Notes under the pieces: model-generated
Told to the model about the DNA's origin: nothing
What the model saw: only the letters and a program-made list of their open reading frames with translations
The model's database searches: none
Shown: one piece after another, positions 41,281-49,643 of the stretch
How positions within the stretch are numbered: position 1 is the stretch's first letter
Layout: every line of letters begins with the position of its first letter
Program-made: the position numbers and the translations under genes
Origin: Arthrobacter roseus
GTDB lineage: Bacteria > Actinomycetota > Actinomycetes > Actinomycetales > Micrococcaceae
Assembly: GCF_016907875.1 (NCBI RefSeq)
Contig: NZ_JAFBCU010000001.1
Location: forward strand, 2,728,001-2,792,000
Length of the DNA: 64,000 bases
Reading direction: 5' to 3'

Positions 41281-41350
41281 GACGCCCCCGCACTTATTGT
41301 TGGAATAGGGCCGATTGAGCCACTATTCCAACAATAAGTGCGGACGCGTC
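41281..41350. terminator. Long perfect inverted repeat after the E2 gene
   Basis: Arms of 21 bp are fully complementary: 41288-41308 (starting CCGCACTTATTG) and 41323-41343, with a 14-nt loop. GACGC (41281-41285) and GCGTC (41346-41350) extend the stem beyond a 2x2 bulge. It lies between the E2 stop (41405) and the MFS start (41231). No U-run; likely transcription end or RNA 3' stabiliser. Confidence 0.7.
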
Positions 41351-41404
41351 GGGTGAGGGTGGGCAGGCAGGACTGCTCGGGCCGCCCCGGCGAGGACGCC
41401 CGGT

Positions 41405-42874
41405 TTAGAGGTCCGCAAGCACGCTCCCTGGGCTCTCGATGGCATCCGCCACGTACCGCAGGAACCCGCCTGCGGTCCCGCCGTCGCACACGCGGTGATC
41501 AAACGCGAGGGTGAGTTCGGTGACCTTGCGGACGGCCAATTCACCGTTAACCACCCATGGTTTGTCGATGATGCGCCCGACGCCGAGGATAGCGACCTCT
41601 GGGTAGTTAATGATCGCGGCGCTGCCGTCGACGCCAAAAACACCGTAGTTGTTCAGCGTGAACGTTCCCGACGTCAGCTCGGCCGGACTTGCCTTACCCT
41701 CACGGGCGACGGCGGTCAGACGGCGAATTTCCGCGTCCAGTTCACGGGCGCTCATCTTCTCGGCGTTGCGGACGGAGGGCACCATGAGGCCCCGATCCGT
41801 CTGCGCCGCGAAACCAAGATTCACGCCGTCGAAGGAGACGATCTCCTGACCGTCCCCAGTCGAGGCAATCCGCGTGTTGAGCTCGGGATACTTCTGCAAT
41901 CCCGCCGTGACAAAGCGAGCAATGAACGCCAGAAGTCCCGGCACGGAATCAGGGGTCCGCTTCTTCAGGTCCGCGCGCATGTCCAGCAACGCTGTGGCGT
42001 CCACGTCCACCCAGACCGTCGCTTCAGGAATTTCCGCGCGGCTACGGGTCAGGTTGGTAGCGACAGTTTTACGCAGTCCCTTGATCGGGGTCCGCTTGGA
42101 GACGCCGAGACCGGACTTCTCATCCACCTCACCTGAAACCGCGGCGGCTGTGGATGCAGCAAAGGACGCGGCGTGACCGGCGGACTCAGGAGAGCCTGAC
42201 GTGGAGCCGGAGAGTGCAGCTTCAACGTCTCCCCGGAGAATCAGTCCGTCCTGCCCTGAACCCGTGAGCGTTGCAATCTTGACCCCACTATCGCGGGCCA
42301 GCTTGCGTACGAGCGGAGACACGACACGTGCGGCACGCTGGGATGGTTCGGGCGCTGACTCCTCTTGCTCAGGGACAACGGTGGTCGCGGCAGCAGCCCC
42401 GGACTTGCGCGCACGACGACGGCCTTTCCCGCCGCCCTCGGGCGTCCCGTAACCGATCAGGACGTTACCCGACCCCGTGGGCTCCTCCGCTTCGGCGGGC
42501 GGCTTGGTTCCGGCACGCTCCTCGTCACGGTATGTTTCAGCGCTGTCGTGTTCGGCCTTGGGACCGGCATCGGGCGCTGGCGTTTCCGCAGCGGGCACGT
42601 CCGCAGCAGCTCCGCTGACGGCAGCAACGCGATCCACGGAAATCAGCGGCTTACCGACGTCCATGGTCTGACCGGCCTCGCCGTGGAGCTCTGCGACGGT
42701 GCCCGCGAACGGCGACGGCACCTCCACCATGGACTTGGCGGTCTCCACTTCGGCGATCGGCTGATCAACGCGGATCTCATCGCCGACGGCAACCAGCCAG
42801 TTGAGCAGCTCGGCCTCAGTGAGTCCTTCGCCGAGGTCCGGGAGCAGGAATACCTGCCGGTTCTCCTGTGACAT
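41405..42874 (-). CDS. bkdC: 2-oxoacid dehydrogenase E2 (dihydrolipoyl acyltransferase)
   Basis: 489-aa E2: lipoyl domain at 1-85 with lipoyl-Lys47 in ETAKSMVEV, an Ala/Glu-rich linker, a peripheral subunit-binding domain (VSPLVRKLARDSGVKIATLTGSGQDGLILRGDVEA at about 180-215), and a catalytic core with HRVCDGG near the C-terminus. Transfers acyl groups to CoA. It starts one base after the E1beta stop (42874/42875). The complex type (branched-chain, pyruvate or aryl-pyruvate) cannot be fixed from sequence; the symbol follows the Lrp-linked context. Confidence 0.88.
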   Translation of the reverse strand: MSQENRQVFLLPDLGEGLTEAELLNWLVAVGDEIRVDQPIAEVETAKSMVEVPSPFAGTVAELHGEAGQTMDVGKPLISVDRVAAVSGAAADVPAAETPAPDAGPKAEHDSAETYRDEERAGTKPPAEAEEPTGSGNVLIGYGTPEGGGKGRRRARKSGAAAATTVVPEQEESAPEPSQRAARVVSPLVRKLARDSGVKIATLTGSGQDGLILRGDVEAALSGSTSGSPESAGHAASFAASTAAAVSGEVDEKSGLGVSKRTPIKGLRKTVATNLTRSRAEIPEATVWVDVDATALLDMRADLKKRTPDSVPGLLAFIARFVTAGLQKYPELNTRIASTGDGQEIVSFDGVNLGFAAQTDRGLMVPSVRNAEKMSARELDAEIRRLTAVAREGKASPAELTSGTFTLNNYGVFGVDGSAAIINYPEVAILGVGRIIDKPWVVNGELAVRKVTELTLAFDHRVCDGGTAGGFLRYVADAIESPGSVLADL

Positions 42875-43927
42875 CTAGTCCTCCCACTGAAGATCGTCGA
42901 CGGCGTCGAGGATGCGGTCAACGCTGGGCAGGTGCCAGTGTTCGAGCTTCGGCGCAGGGTAAGGGATGTCGAACCCGGTCACGCGTAAAACGGGGGCGGC
43001 CAGCGAATGGAAGCAGCGCTCTTGCACACGGGCCACGATCTCCGAGGCAACAGAGGCAAAGCCGGGCGCCTCAGCGATGACGACGGCGCGCCCAGTCTTG
43101 CGGACAGCGTTGGTGACCGTTTCGTCATCGAACGGGACGATGGAGCGGATATCGATGACCTGCAGGCTACGGCCTTCCTCGGCAGCAGCTTCTGCCGCGG
43201 CCAGCGCGGTGGGAACGGACGGCCCGTAGGCGATCAGGGTTGCGTCGGTGCCCTCCCGGGCAATAACAGCCCGGCCGATGGACGGTTCGCTTGCGTCGTC
43301 GTCGGACGACCCGCCGTCGAACTTGGCCCGCAGCGCGTCCAGGTCTACTTTTTCCTTGGACCAGTACAGCTTCTTTGGCTCCAGGAACACCACGGGATCG
43401 TCCAGCTCAATGGCCTCGCGCAGCATGGTGTACGCGTCGGAGACAGTGGCGGGCGCGACGACGGTGAGACCCGGCGTGTGCACGTAGTACGACTCCGAGG
43501 AATCGCAGTGGTGCTCCACTCCCCCGATGCCACCGGCGTAAGGAATACGGATAACGATGGGCAGGCGCACCTGACCCTTGGTGCGGTTGGACATCTTGGC
43601 CACGTGGCTGACAACCTGCTCAAAGGCGGGGTAGGCAAAAGCGTCGAACTGCATCTCGACGACGGGACGCATCCCGTTCATAGCCATTCCAACGGCCATA
43701 CCCATGATGCCGGCCTCGGCCAGCGGAGTATCAAAACAACGCTCCTCGCCGAAACGCTTGGTGAGTCCGTCCGTGATGCGGAAGACGCCGCCCAGCGGGC
43801 CCACGTCCTCACCGAACATGATGACGGACTTGTCCGACTCCATGGCATCCCCGAGTGCGGCCGTGAGCGCCTTTGCGACGGTAAGAGTGGTGGTGGTCGG
43901 AGCGGCGTTCTCAGTCACTGCGGTCAT
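42875..43927 (-). CDS. bkdB: 2-oxoacid dehydrogenase E1 beta subunit
   Basis: 350-aa transketolase C-terminal-type subunit: VIMFGEDVGPLGGVFRITDG, DTPLAEAGIMGMAVGMAMNG, EMQFDAFAYPAFEQ, and VIRIPYAGGIGGVEHHCDS with the catalytic His region. Forms the alpha2beta2 E1 with the preceding gene. The ATG at 43927 is 10 nt from AGGAG; a GTG at 43936 overlapping the E1alpha TGA is an alternative. Confidence 0.9.
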   Translation of the reverse strand: MTAVTENAAPTTTTLTVAKALTAALGDAMESDKSVIMFGEDVGPLGGVFRITDGLTKRFGEERCFDTPLAEAGIMGMAVGMAMNGMRPVVEMQFDAFAYPAFEQVVSHVAKMSNRTKGQVRLPIVIRIPYAGGIGGVEHHCDSSESYYVHTPGLTVVAPATVSDAYTMLREAIELDDPVVFLEPKKLYWSKEKVDLDALRAKFDGGSSDDDASEPSIGRAVIAREGTDATLIAYGPSVPTALAAAEAAAEEGRSLQVIDIRSIVPFDDETVTNAVRKTGRAVVIAEAPGFASVASEIVARVQERCFHSLAAPVLRVTGFDIPYPAPKLEHWHLPSVDRILDAVDDLQWED

Positions 43928-43932
43928 AGTGG

Positions 43933-45063
43933 TCACGCTCCTGATGTTTCGCGGGCAATTTCCTCGCGCAGCATCGCGGCTTGTTCCTGCAGCTGCGGTG
44001 TGGGCTTGGAGTAGACGTACCGGAACAGATCTTCCGGGTCTACCTCGGGCTCGGAGTTCATGCCGTCACGCAAGGCGGAAGCGATGTCTTCGGCACTGGC
44101 AGCAATGGTGGCCACTGCGGCGTCGTCGAGCATATTCCGCTCTGAAAGGTAGGCCTGCATGCGCGCCACTGGGTCGCGGGCAACCCACTTCTGCACCTCT
44201 TCGTCGGTGCGGTAGCGGGTGGAGTCGTCGGCGTTGGTGTGCGCCTGCATCCGGTAGGTGTGTGCTTCAACGAGGAAGGGTCCGCCGCCGTTGCGGGCGC
44301 GGTCCACTGCGTGGCCGAGGACAGAGAGAAGGGCGGCGAGGTCATTGCCGTCCACGCGCTCCCCGGGCATTCCGTAGCCGATTGCCTTGTGCGCCAAAGA
44401 CGGGGCAACGGTCTGGTTTTTCAGTGGCACAGAGATGGCGTACTCGTTGTTCTGCACAAAGAACACCACCGGCACGTGGAAGACGGCGGCGAAGTTCAGG
44501 GCCTCATGGAAGTCGCCCTCGCTGGTTGCGCCATCCCCGCACATGGCCATCACAACAGTGTCCTCGCCCTTGAGCTTCGCGGCATGTGCTACTCCGACGG
44601 CGTGCAGCAGCTGGGTGGCCAGCGGTGTGGCCTGCGTTGCAACGTTGAACTCGTAGGGGTTATACCCGGCGTGCCAGGTACCCCGCAGGAGGGTGAGAAC
44701 TTCCACCGGGTTCACGCCACGGCTCATGACCGCGACGGTGTCTCGGTAGGTGGGGAACAGCCAGTCCTGCTTGGCCAGTACGACGGCGGATGCCACTTGG
44801 CAGGCTTCCTGGCCGTGGGAGGAGGGATAGACGGCGAGCTTGCCCTGACGGACAAGAGCTCCGGCCTGATCGTTGACGCGGCGGCCGGCTACAAGTTTCT
44901 CGTAGGCGGCCAGCAGAGCCTGATCATCCGGCATAGCGTATGGCTCGCCGGAAGAGTTGGCGGCTGTACGTGACTCGCCGTTCTCATCGATCAGCTGAAT
45001 GGGGCGCTCGGCGGGCAGCATGAAAGCCTCCGCACGGGTTTTCTCCCCGATATCGTTACTCAT
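43933..45063 (-). CDS. bkdA: 2-oxoacid dehydrogenase E1 alpha subunit
   Basis: 376-aa ThDP-dependent decarboxylase subunit. ThDP/Mg motif GDGATSEGDFHEALNFAA (about 162-180) ending in VQNNEYAIS, and the AHTYRMQAHTNADDSTRYR phosphorylation-loop segment seen in E1alpha. Decarboxylates a 2-oxoacid and passes the acyl group to E2-lipoyl. First gene of the three-gene operon; AGAGG is 4 nt before the ATG, with GGAAGG further up. E3 is not in the window. Confidence 0.9.
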   Translation of the reverse strand: MSNDIGEKTRAEAFMLPAERPIQLIDENGESRTAANSSGEPYAMPDDQALLAAYEKLVAGRRVNDQAGALVRQGKLAVYPSSHGQEACQVASAVVLAKQDWLFPTYRDTVAVMSRGVNPVEVLTLLRGTWHAGYNPYEFNVATQATPLATQLLHAVGVAHAAKLKGEDTVVMAMCGDGATSEGDFHEALNFAAVFHVPVVFFVQNNEYAISVPLKNQTVAPSLAHKAIGYGMPGERVDGNDLAALLSVLGHAVDRARNGGGPFLVEAHTYRMQAHTNADDSTRYRTDEEVQKWVARDPVARMQAYLSERNMLDDAAVATIAASAEDIASALRDGMNSEPEVDPEDLFRYVYSKPTPQLQEQAAMLREEIARETSGA

Positions 45064-45224
45064 AGGACCTCTAGTCCTTCCTCACTGGAAAGATATTGTG
45101 TTGATTCATTATGGAGACTGAGAGCGTTTCGTATCCACTTGACCCTCAAAACGTGGACTAAACGGCTAGAATTATCTCATCTGAGAGACAACTCTTACAT
45201 GTGAGCTGGATTACGTACAGGAGC

Positions 45225-45683
45225 ATGGACAATATTATGGCCGTACCTCAACCCCTGGATGGCGTGGACCGACGGATACTCGCGGAGCTGACACGGGACG
45301 GACGGCTCTCCGTCACGGCCATCGCTGAGAACGTCCATATCTCCCGGGCCCACGCGTACTCACGGATCAATCGGCTCACCGAGGACGGCGTCCTGACCAA
45401 GTTCACGGCCCTGATCGATCCCATCAAAGCTGGGCTTCGATCCTCCGCCTACGTGACGCTGAAAGTTGAGCAGCACGCCTGGCGTGAACTCCGCGAAAAA
45501 CTCAGCGCTATTCCAGAGGTGCACCACATTGCACTGGTGGGCGGCGAGTTCGACGTGATTCTACTGGTCCGCGCCGAAGACAACGTAGACCTGCGCCGGG
45601 TCATCTTCGATGAACTGCAAGCTATGAAGGGCATCCTCGACACGCAGTCGCTGCTGATCTTCGAGGACCTTGATACGCGCTAA
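45225..45683 (+). CDS. bkdR: Lrp/AsnC-family regulator
   Basis: 152-aa regulator: N-terminal HTH (GVDRRILAELTRDGRLSVTA, RAHAYSRINRLTEDGVL) and C-terminal RAM ligand-binding domain (YVTLKVEQHAW, VGGEFDVILLVRAEDN). Divergent from the E1alpha-E1beta-E2 operon, so its control by an amino acid or 2-oxoacid signal is the standard inference. The ATG at 45225 is adjacent to AGGAGC; the next ATG at 45237 is 13 nt from it, and a longer frame to 45201 exists. Confidence 0.88.
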   Translation: MDNIMAVPQPLDGVDRRILAELTRDGRLSVTAIAENVHISRAHAYSRINRLTEDGVLTKFTALIDPIKAGLRSSAYVTLKVEQHAWRELREKLSAIPEVHHIALVGGEFDVILLVRAEDNVDLRRVIFDELQAMKGILDTQSLLIFEDLDTR

Positions 45684-45699
45684 GCCTACAAACGTGAAA

Positions 45700-45739
45700 A
45701 GCCGCGGCGGGCGTCCCGTGAGGAACACCCGGCGCGGCT
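45700..45739. terminator. Bidirectional terminator between regulator and small ORF
   Basis: Arms 45700-45714 and 45725-45739 pair over 13 of 15 bp (AGCCGCG... / ...CGCGGCT) with a 10-nt loop. On the minus strand the stem is followed by TTTT (45699-45696), so it can end transcription from the 53-aa gene; it also lies 17 bp after the bkdR stop. Confidence 0.75.
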
Positions 45740-45766
45740 GTAGTCAGCAATTTACTATTTGGTTAA

Positions 45767-45928
45767 TCAGGCCTTGCTTCGGACACGACCCAAGATCCAC
45801 AGCACCACGGCAATGACCAAAACGACCAACCCGATGTACAGCAGGAATTTCACCGCTTCCACCAATCCTCCAAGCAACAGGAGAATGACGGCGACAACGG
45901 CGAGGGCAATAATCAGTGATTTACTCAT
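45767..45928 (-). CDS. 53-aa hydrophobic membrane protein
   Basis: Almost fully hydrophobic: two helices, LIIALAVVAVILLLLGGLV and FLLYIGLVVLVIAVVLWIL, with basic ends (MSKS, GRVRSKA). Similar short hydrophobic proteins occur as single genes in this group of bacteria without known function. No good ribosome site is visible. The longer frame to 46090 would run into paaG on the same strand and was cut at this ATG. A terminator lies just after it. Confidence 0.6.
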   Translation of the reverse strand: MSKSLIIALAVVAVILLLLGGLVEAVKFLLYIGLVVLVIAVVLWILGRVRSKA

Positions 45929-45998
45929 CTGACCATTATGCAGCGCATCGCAGCAGATCTCACCCTCGCGTACCCACTGGTTGATCGAGGTTAATTCA

Positions 45999-46778
45999 TT
46001 AGCCCTTGAACTGCGGCTTACGTTTTTCCTGGAATGCTTTGAAACCTTCAGCGTAATCATCGGACTTGCAGAGGTCGCCCTGAGCCACATTCTCTTCCTC
46101 CATCGCCGTCCAGAGGCCCAGACGCTGATCGCGGATGTTCGTCACAAGTTCCTTCGATGCCGTGAACGCACCGGTAGCCCCAGTAGCTACACGACCGACC
46201 TTTTCTCGGGTGAAGGGCAGCAGATCCTCGGCAGCCATGACTCGGCTGAACAATCCGCTCGCGACGGCCTCAGCGCCGCTCATCAGCTCGGCAGTATAAA
46301 TCAGGTCCAGTGTGCGATGCGCACCAAGCCGCTCCGTGAACAACCAGTGTCCACCAGAATCCAGGGTGGCTCCCAGGTTCGCAAACGGGGAACCGACCTT
46401 CGCATTCTCCGCGACGTAAACAACATCGGTCGCCACCAACAGCCCAAGCCCGACGCCGAGGCACGCACCGTGAGCGGCCGCGAACGTAGGCGCGGGAAAA
46501 GCGCTCATCTTTTTCAGCAGTGGCGTCACAGTCTTGCCCAGGTAGCTGTAGGCATCATCAGTCTCCGGGACGACGTTGGAGATGTCCCGCCCAGCGCAGA
46601 ACGCGCGGCCTTCGCCACGCAAGAGAAGCGCGCGGACACGGCCATCCGAGACGGCGGCAGCGGCGTCGTCGTAAGCTTTCTCCAACTCCGCCAGCGCCGA
46701 CTCATCCAATGAATTCAGCTTCTGCGGAGCGTTGAGGACAACCTCGGCAACGCCGTTATCAATGGTCAGTTCAATCAT
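45999..46778 (-). CDS. paaG: Enoyl-CoA hydratase/isomerase, PaaG type
   Basis: 259-aa crotonase-fold enzyme. The oxyanion-hole segment GRAFCAGRDIS and the second one in FAAAHGACLGVGLGLLVATD are standard. The loop NLGATLDSGGHWLF contains the DSGG catalytic Asp of PaaG, the isomerase that converts the ring 1,2-epoxide of phenylacetyl-CoA to oxepin-CoA. This argues against simple hydratase PaaF. AGGAG lies 7 nt before the ATG. It follows paaE by 15 bp in the paa operon. Confidence 0.82.
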   Translation of the reverse strand: MIELTIDNGVAEVVLNAPQKLNSLDESALAELEKAYDDAAAAVSDGRVRALLLRGEGRAFCAGRDISNVVPETDDAYSYLGKTVTPLLKKMSAFPAPTFAAAHGACLGVGLGLLVATDVVYVAENAKVGSPFANLGATLDSGGHWLFTERLGAHRTLDLIYTAELMSGAEAVASGLFSRVMAAEDLLPFTREKVGRVATGATGAFTASKELVTNIRDQRLGLWTAMEEENVAQGDLCKSDDYAEGFKAFQEKRKPQFKG

Positions 46779-46793
46779 GCGGTTGCTCCTGAG

Positions 46794-47954
46794 TTAGGCG
46801 TCGTAGTCAACGGTGACTTCGTCCGACGTCGGCCGGCTCTGGCACGTCAAGATGAAGCCCTTCTCGATTTCATCCGGCTCCAGCGCGTAATTCTCATCCA
46901 TCTCGATGGTTCCAGAGACCACCTTGGCGCGGCAGGTGCCGCACACACCACCGGCGCAGGCGAACGGCACGTCCGGTCGGACACGAAGGGCAGCGTTGAG
47001 GATGGTTTCCCGCGCGTGAGTGGGGCTCTTCACCGTCCCCTTCAGGCCATCAAGGGTGAAGTTGATCGCGTACGTTTCGGCGTCGTCATCGACCTTCACT
47101 GGCCGGCCGATCTGGCCCTCTGGGCGGTTGGGCTCTCCGGTGGTGAACAGCTCAAACCGTACATCTTCGGCGGGCACTCCGCGCTCAGCCAACGAATCGC
47201 GGCAAAGTTGAACCAGCTCAAACGGCCCACAGAGGAACCATTCGTCCACAGACTCCACCGGGATGACGGTGCCGAGTAGGTGCTGCAGCTTCTCCGCATC
47301 GATCCGGCCGGAGAGTAGGGGCGAAATGCGCTGCTCACGGGACAGTACGTGGTGCAGTGCGAATCGGGCCGGGTAGCGGTCCTTGAGATCCGCGAGTTCC
47401 TCCAGGAACATCACATCCATGGAGGCCTTGTTCGCGTAGATCAGGTCGAAGCGCACGTTATCGCTCGCGGCCAAGACAGTACGCGCGATCGAAATGACCG
47501 GCGTAATCCCCGAGCCAGCCGCAACCGCCACAAACGTGTTCTCCACGTCCACGTCAATGTCTTCCGGGCTGTTCAGCTCTGTCATCTCGTGCTTGGAAAT
47601 GAACTGGCCCATAGGACTCATGACGTCCATGGTGTCGCCGACCTTGAGGTGCTCATTCGCCCAGGTGGAGAACAAGCCGCCGATGTCCTTCTTGATGGCC
47701 ACCCGAATCTCGCCGGGCTTGGGCTCCGCGCAGATTGAGTAGCTGCGGCGAACCTCTTTCGCCTCACCGTCTATGTCCATGCTGGTACGAAGTGCCACAT
47801 ACTGCCCGGGAACGTAGTTGTACTGGCCAACCAGGTTCTCCGGCACCGCGAAGGTCACTTCGATGGCGTCCGCCGTCAGCCGCCGGACCTCCGCAACCGC
47901 AAGTTCGTGGAAAGCCGTACGGCGTTTGTTGGACGGGGCGAGCGTTACGGCCAT
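46794..47954 (-). CDS. paaE: Phenylacetyl-CoA epoxidase, reductase subunit
   Basis: 386-aa flavo-iron-sulfur reductase: FAD domain (VPGQYVALRTS, RRSYSICAEP), NADPH domain (AAGSGITPVISI), and a C-terminal plant-type [2Fe-2S] ferredoxin domain with CAGGVCGTC and a fourth Cys in ILTCQS. It feeds electrons to the di-iron PaaA. The ATG follows the paaD TAG with no gap. Confidence 0.94.
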   Translation of the reverse strand: MAVTLAPSNKRRTAFHELAVAEVRRLTADAIEVTFAVPENLVGQYNYVPGQYVALRTSMDIDGEAKEVRRSYSICAEPKPGEIRVAIKKDIGGLFSTWANEHLKVGDTMDVMSPMGQFISKHEMTELNSPEDIDVDVENTFVAVAAGSGITPVISIARTVLAASDNVRFDLIYANKASMDVMFLEELADLKDRYPARFALHHVLSREQRISPLLSGRIDAEKLQHLLGTVIPVESVDEWFLCGPFELVQLCRDSLAERGVPAEDVRFELFTTGEPNRPEGQIGRPVKVDDDAETYAINFTLDGLKGTVKSPTHARETILNAALRVRPDVPFACAGGVCGTCRAKVVSGTIEMDENYALEPDEIEKGFILTCQSRPTSDEVTVDYDA

Positions 47955-48464
47955 CTAGTGCACCTTGAAGTAGTCGAAGGGTTCCTTGCAGTCCTTGCAG
48001 ACGTAGAGCGCCTTGCAGGACGTGGAACCAAAACGGGTAAGTTCATGAGTATTAAGAGACGAACATTGTGGACATTTAACACTGAGACCAACCCTGACGG
48101 GACCGGCTGCTGCCATGCCCGTGGGCGGGGCTATCCCGTACTCCTCCAGCTTTTCCTTGCCTGAATCGGTCATCCAGTCAGTGGTCCAAGCCGGATGCAG
48201 CACCATCTTCACCCGGACATCGGCGACACCACTAGTGACCATAGCGGTGGTGACGTCGTCCCGGATGGAATCCATGGCGGGACAGCCTGAATACGTGGGC
48301 GTAATGGTGACCACAACGCCGTCGGGCCCGGTTTCCACGTTCCGTAAAATCCCCAGATCCTCAATGGTGAGGACCGGAATTTCCGGATCGCAGACAGTGG
48401 CCGCAATATCCCATAGGCGGGCTGCTTCAGGATCCGCGGGACGGTGCGCAACGGTAGTCGCCAT
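47955..48464 (-). CDS. paaD: Phenylacetate degradation protein PaaD (Fe-S assembly type)
   Basis: 169-aa SufT/MIP18-related protein: CDPEIPVLTIEDLGILRNVE and YSGCPAMDSIRDDV at the N-terminal half, and a C-terminal zinc/cluster-like CPQCSS...CKALYVCKDC. It probably assists metal-centre assembly of the epoxidase. The ATG at 48464 is used; a TTG at 48476 overlapping the paaC stop has GGAG 4 nt upstream and is an alternative. Fourth gene of paaABCDE. Confidence 0.92.
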   Translation of the reverse strand: MATTVAHRPADPEAARLWDIAATVCDPEIPVLTIEDLGILRNVETGPDGVVVTITPTYSGCPAMDSIRDDVTTAMVTSGVADVRVKMVLHPAWTTDWMTDSGKEKLEEYGIAPPTGMAAAGPVRVGLSVKCPQCSSLNTHELTRFGSTSCKALYVCKDCKEPFDYFKVH

Positions 48465-48469
48465 CGCAG

Positions 48470-49297
48470 TTACCAACTTGCTCCGGGGTATTCGCGAGCC
48501 AGGACCTGCATTTCTGCCAGCAGGAAGCCCAGATGCTCGCTGTGGTGTCCGCGACGTCCGCCGCCGCTCGCGCCGGGATCCGTGGGAACAGTGAGGTCAG
48601 CCTGCTCGAACGCGGCCGCAATGGCTGCATCGAACGACTCACGTAGCTCCGACGGAAGAACGGCAACCCCTTGCTCTGCCAGAGCCGTGGTCAGGTCATC
48701 GTCCTCAAAAAGCTCTTCAACATACGGCCAGGTGAGCTTGACGCCGTCGATCATGCGGCGGCGCGACTCCTCAGTTCCCTGCCCAAGGCGCAGGAGCCAC
48801 TGCACGCTGTGATCCTTGTGGTAATCCACTTCTTTCACGGCCTTCGCCGCAATGGCGCCCAGCGTCTCATCAGCCGAATCAACCAGACGCGAGTACAGCT
48901 CATGCTGGAAATGCGAGGCAACAAGCTGACGCGCGATGGTGCAAGCGAAGTCGCCGTTCGGCTGCTCAAACAGGTGTGCCGAACGGAACTCAGGCTCGCG
49001 GCGGAAATACGCTAGATCATCTTCGGTTTTGTCCCACGCATGCCCTGCGTAGGTCAGGAACGACCGCGCATGGCCCAGCTGATCGAGGCCGATATTGCCA
49101 AGGGCAACATCCTCCTCAAGCTCAGGCGCGCGAGAGATCCACCAACTCAGGCGCTGTGCCAGAATCAACGCGTCGTCGCCGAGGCGCAGCGCATACTGGC
49201 CCACCTCGTCGCTTGGCTTCAAGCCGGAGACCGCAATGTCTTCCGGTCGCAACGCATTGCCCCGGGTGATACGGGTGGCGCTGGCGTTATCGCTCAC
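48470..49297 (-). CDS. paaC: Phenylacetyl-CoA epoxidase, structural subunit PaaC
   Basis: 275-aa ferritin-like subunit that pairs with PaaA. DALILAQRLSWWISRAPELE and KAVKEVDYHKDHSVQWLLRLGQG are PaaC signatures, with a degenerate metal site. The GTG start overlaps the paaB stop (GTGA). C-terminal GHHSEHLGFLLAEMQVLARE is also conserved. Confidence 0.94.
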   Translation of the reverse strand: MSDNASATRITRGNALRPEDIAVSGLKPSDEVGQYALRLGDDALILAQRLSWWISRAPELEEDVALGNIGLDQLGHARSFLTYAGHAWDKTEDDLAYFRREPEFRSAHLFEQPNGDFACTIARQLVASHFQHELYSRLVDSADETLGAIAAKAVKEVDYHKDHSVQWLLRLGQGTEESRRRMIDGVKLTWPYVEELFEDDDLTTALAEQGVAVLPSELRESFDAAIAAAFEQADLTVPTDPGASGGGRRGHHSEHLGFLLAEMQVLAREYPGASW

Positions 49298-49641
49298 AGG
49301 TGCTTCACTCCCTCACTCTTGGTGTAGTACGTCGCGTGGCGGTAATCCTTGCCCTGCGCAGACTCGAAGTACTGCCCCTTGGCATCAGGATCGCTGGAGA
49401 TGATGGCGGAGGACGGCACGACCCACAGGCTCACACCCTCATTGCGACGCGTGTACAGGTCACGCGCGTTGCGAACGGCCATGTCGGCGTCGGGCGCGTG
49501 CAGCGAACCGGCGTGGACATGTGAAAGCCCGCGGGAGGAGCGCACAAACACTTCCCACAGCGGCCACGGTTGACGGCTTTCGTGAACACCCGTGCCCTTG
49601 GTCTTGGAGCCGTCGTCGCCCGTTGTTGATCCACCGGTCAT
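49294..49641 (-). CDS. paaB: Phenylacetyl-CoA epoxidase, subunit PaaB
   Basis: 115-aa small subunit: WPLWEVFVRSSRGLSHVHAG, DADMAVRNARDLYTRRNEGV and SLWVVPSSAI are characteristic. It bridges PaaAC heterodimers in the oxygenase. The ATG at 49641 follows the paaA stop by 2 bp; the longer frame to 49818 lies inside paaA and is rejected. Confidence 0.93.
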   Translation of the reverse strand: MTGGSTTGDDGSKTKGTGVHESRQPWPLWEVFVRSSRGLSHVHAGSLHAPDADMAVRNARDLYTRRNEGVSLWVVPSSAIISSDPDAKGQYFESAQGKDYRHATYYTKSEGVKHL

Positions 49642-49643
49642 AA

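Noticed and set aside
41232-41489. N-terminal extension of the MFS protein
   Set aside because: The extension is coded by a perfect inverted repeat and the 3' end of the E2 gene, so it is not a real protein start.
43007-44014. 335-aa plus-strand frame opposite the E1 genes
   Set aside because: Shadow of E1beta, no family match and no ribosome site.
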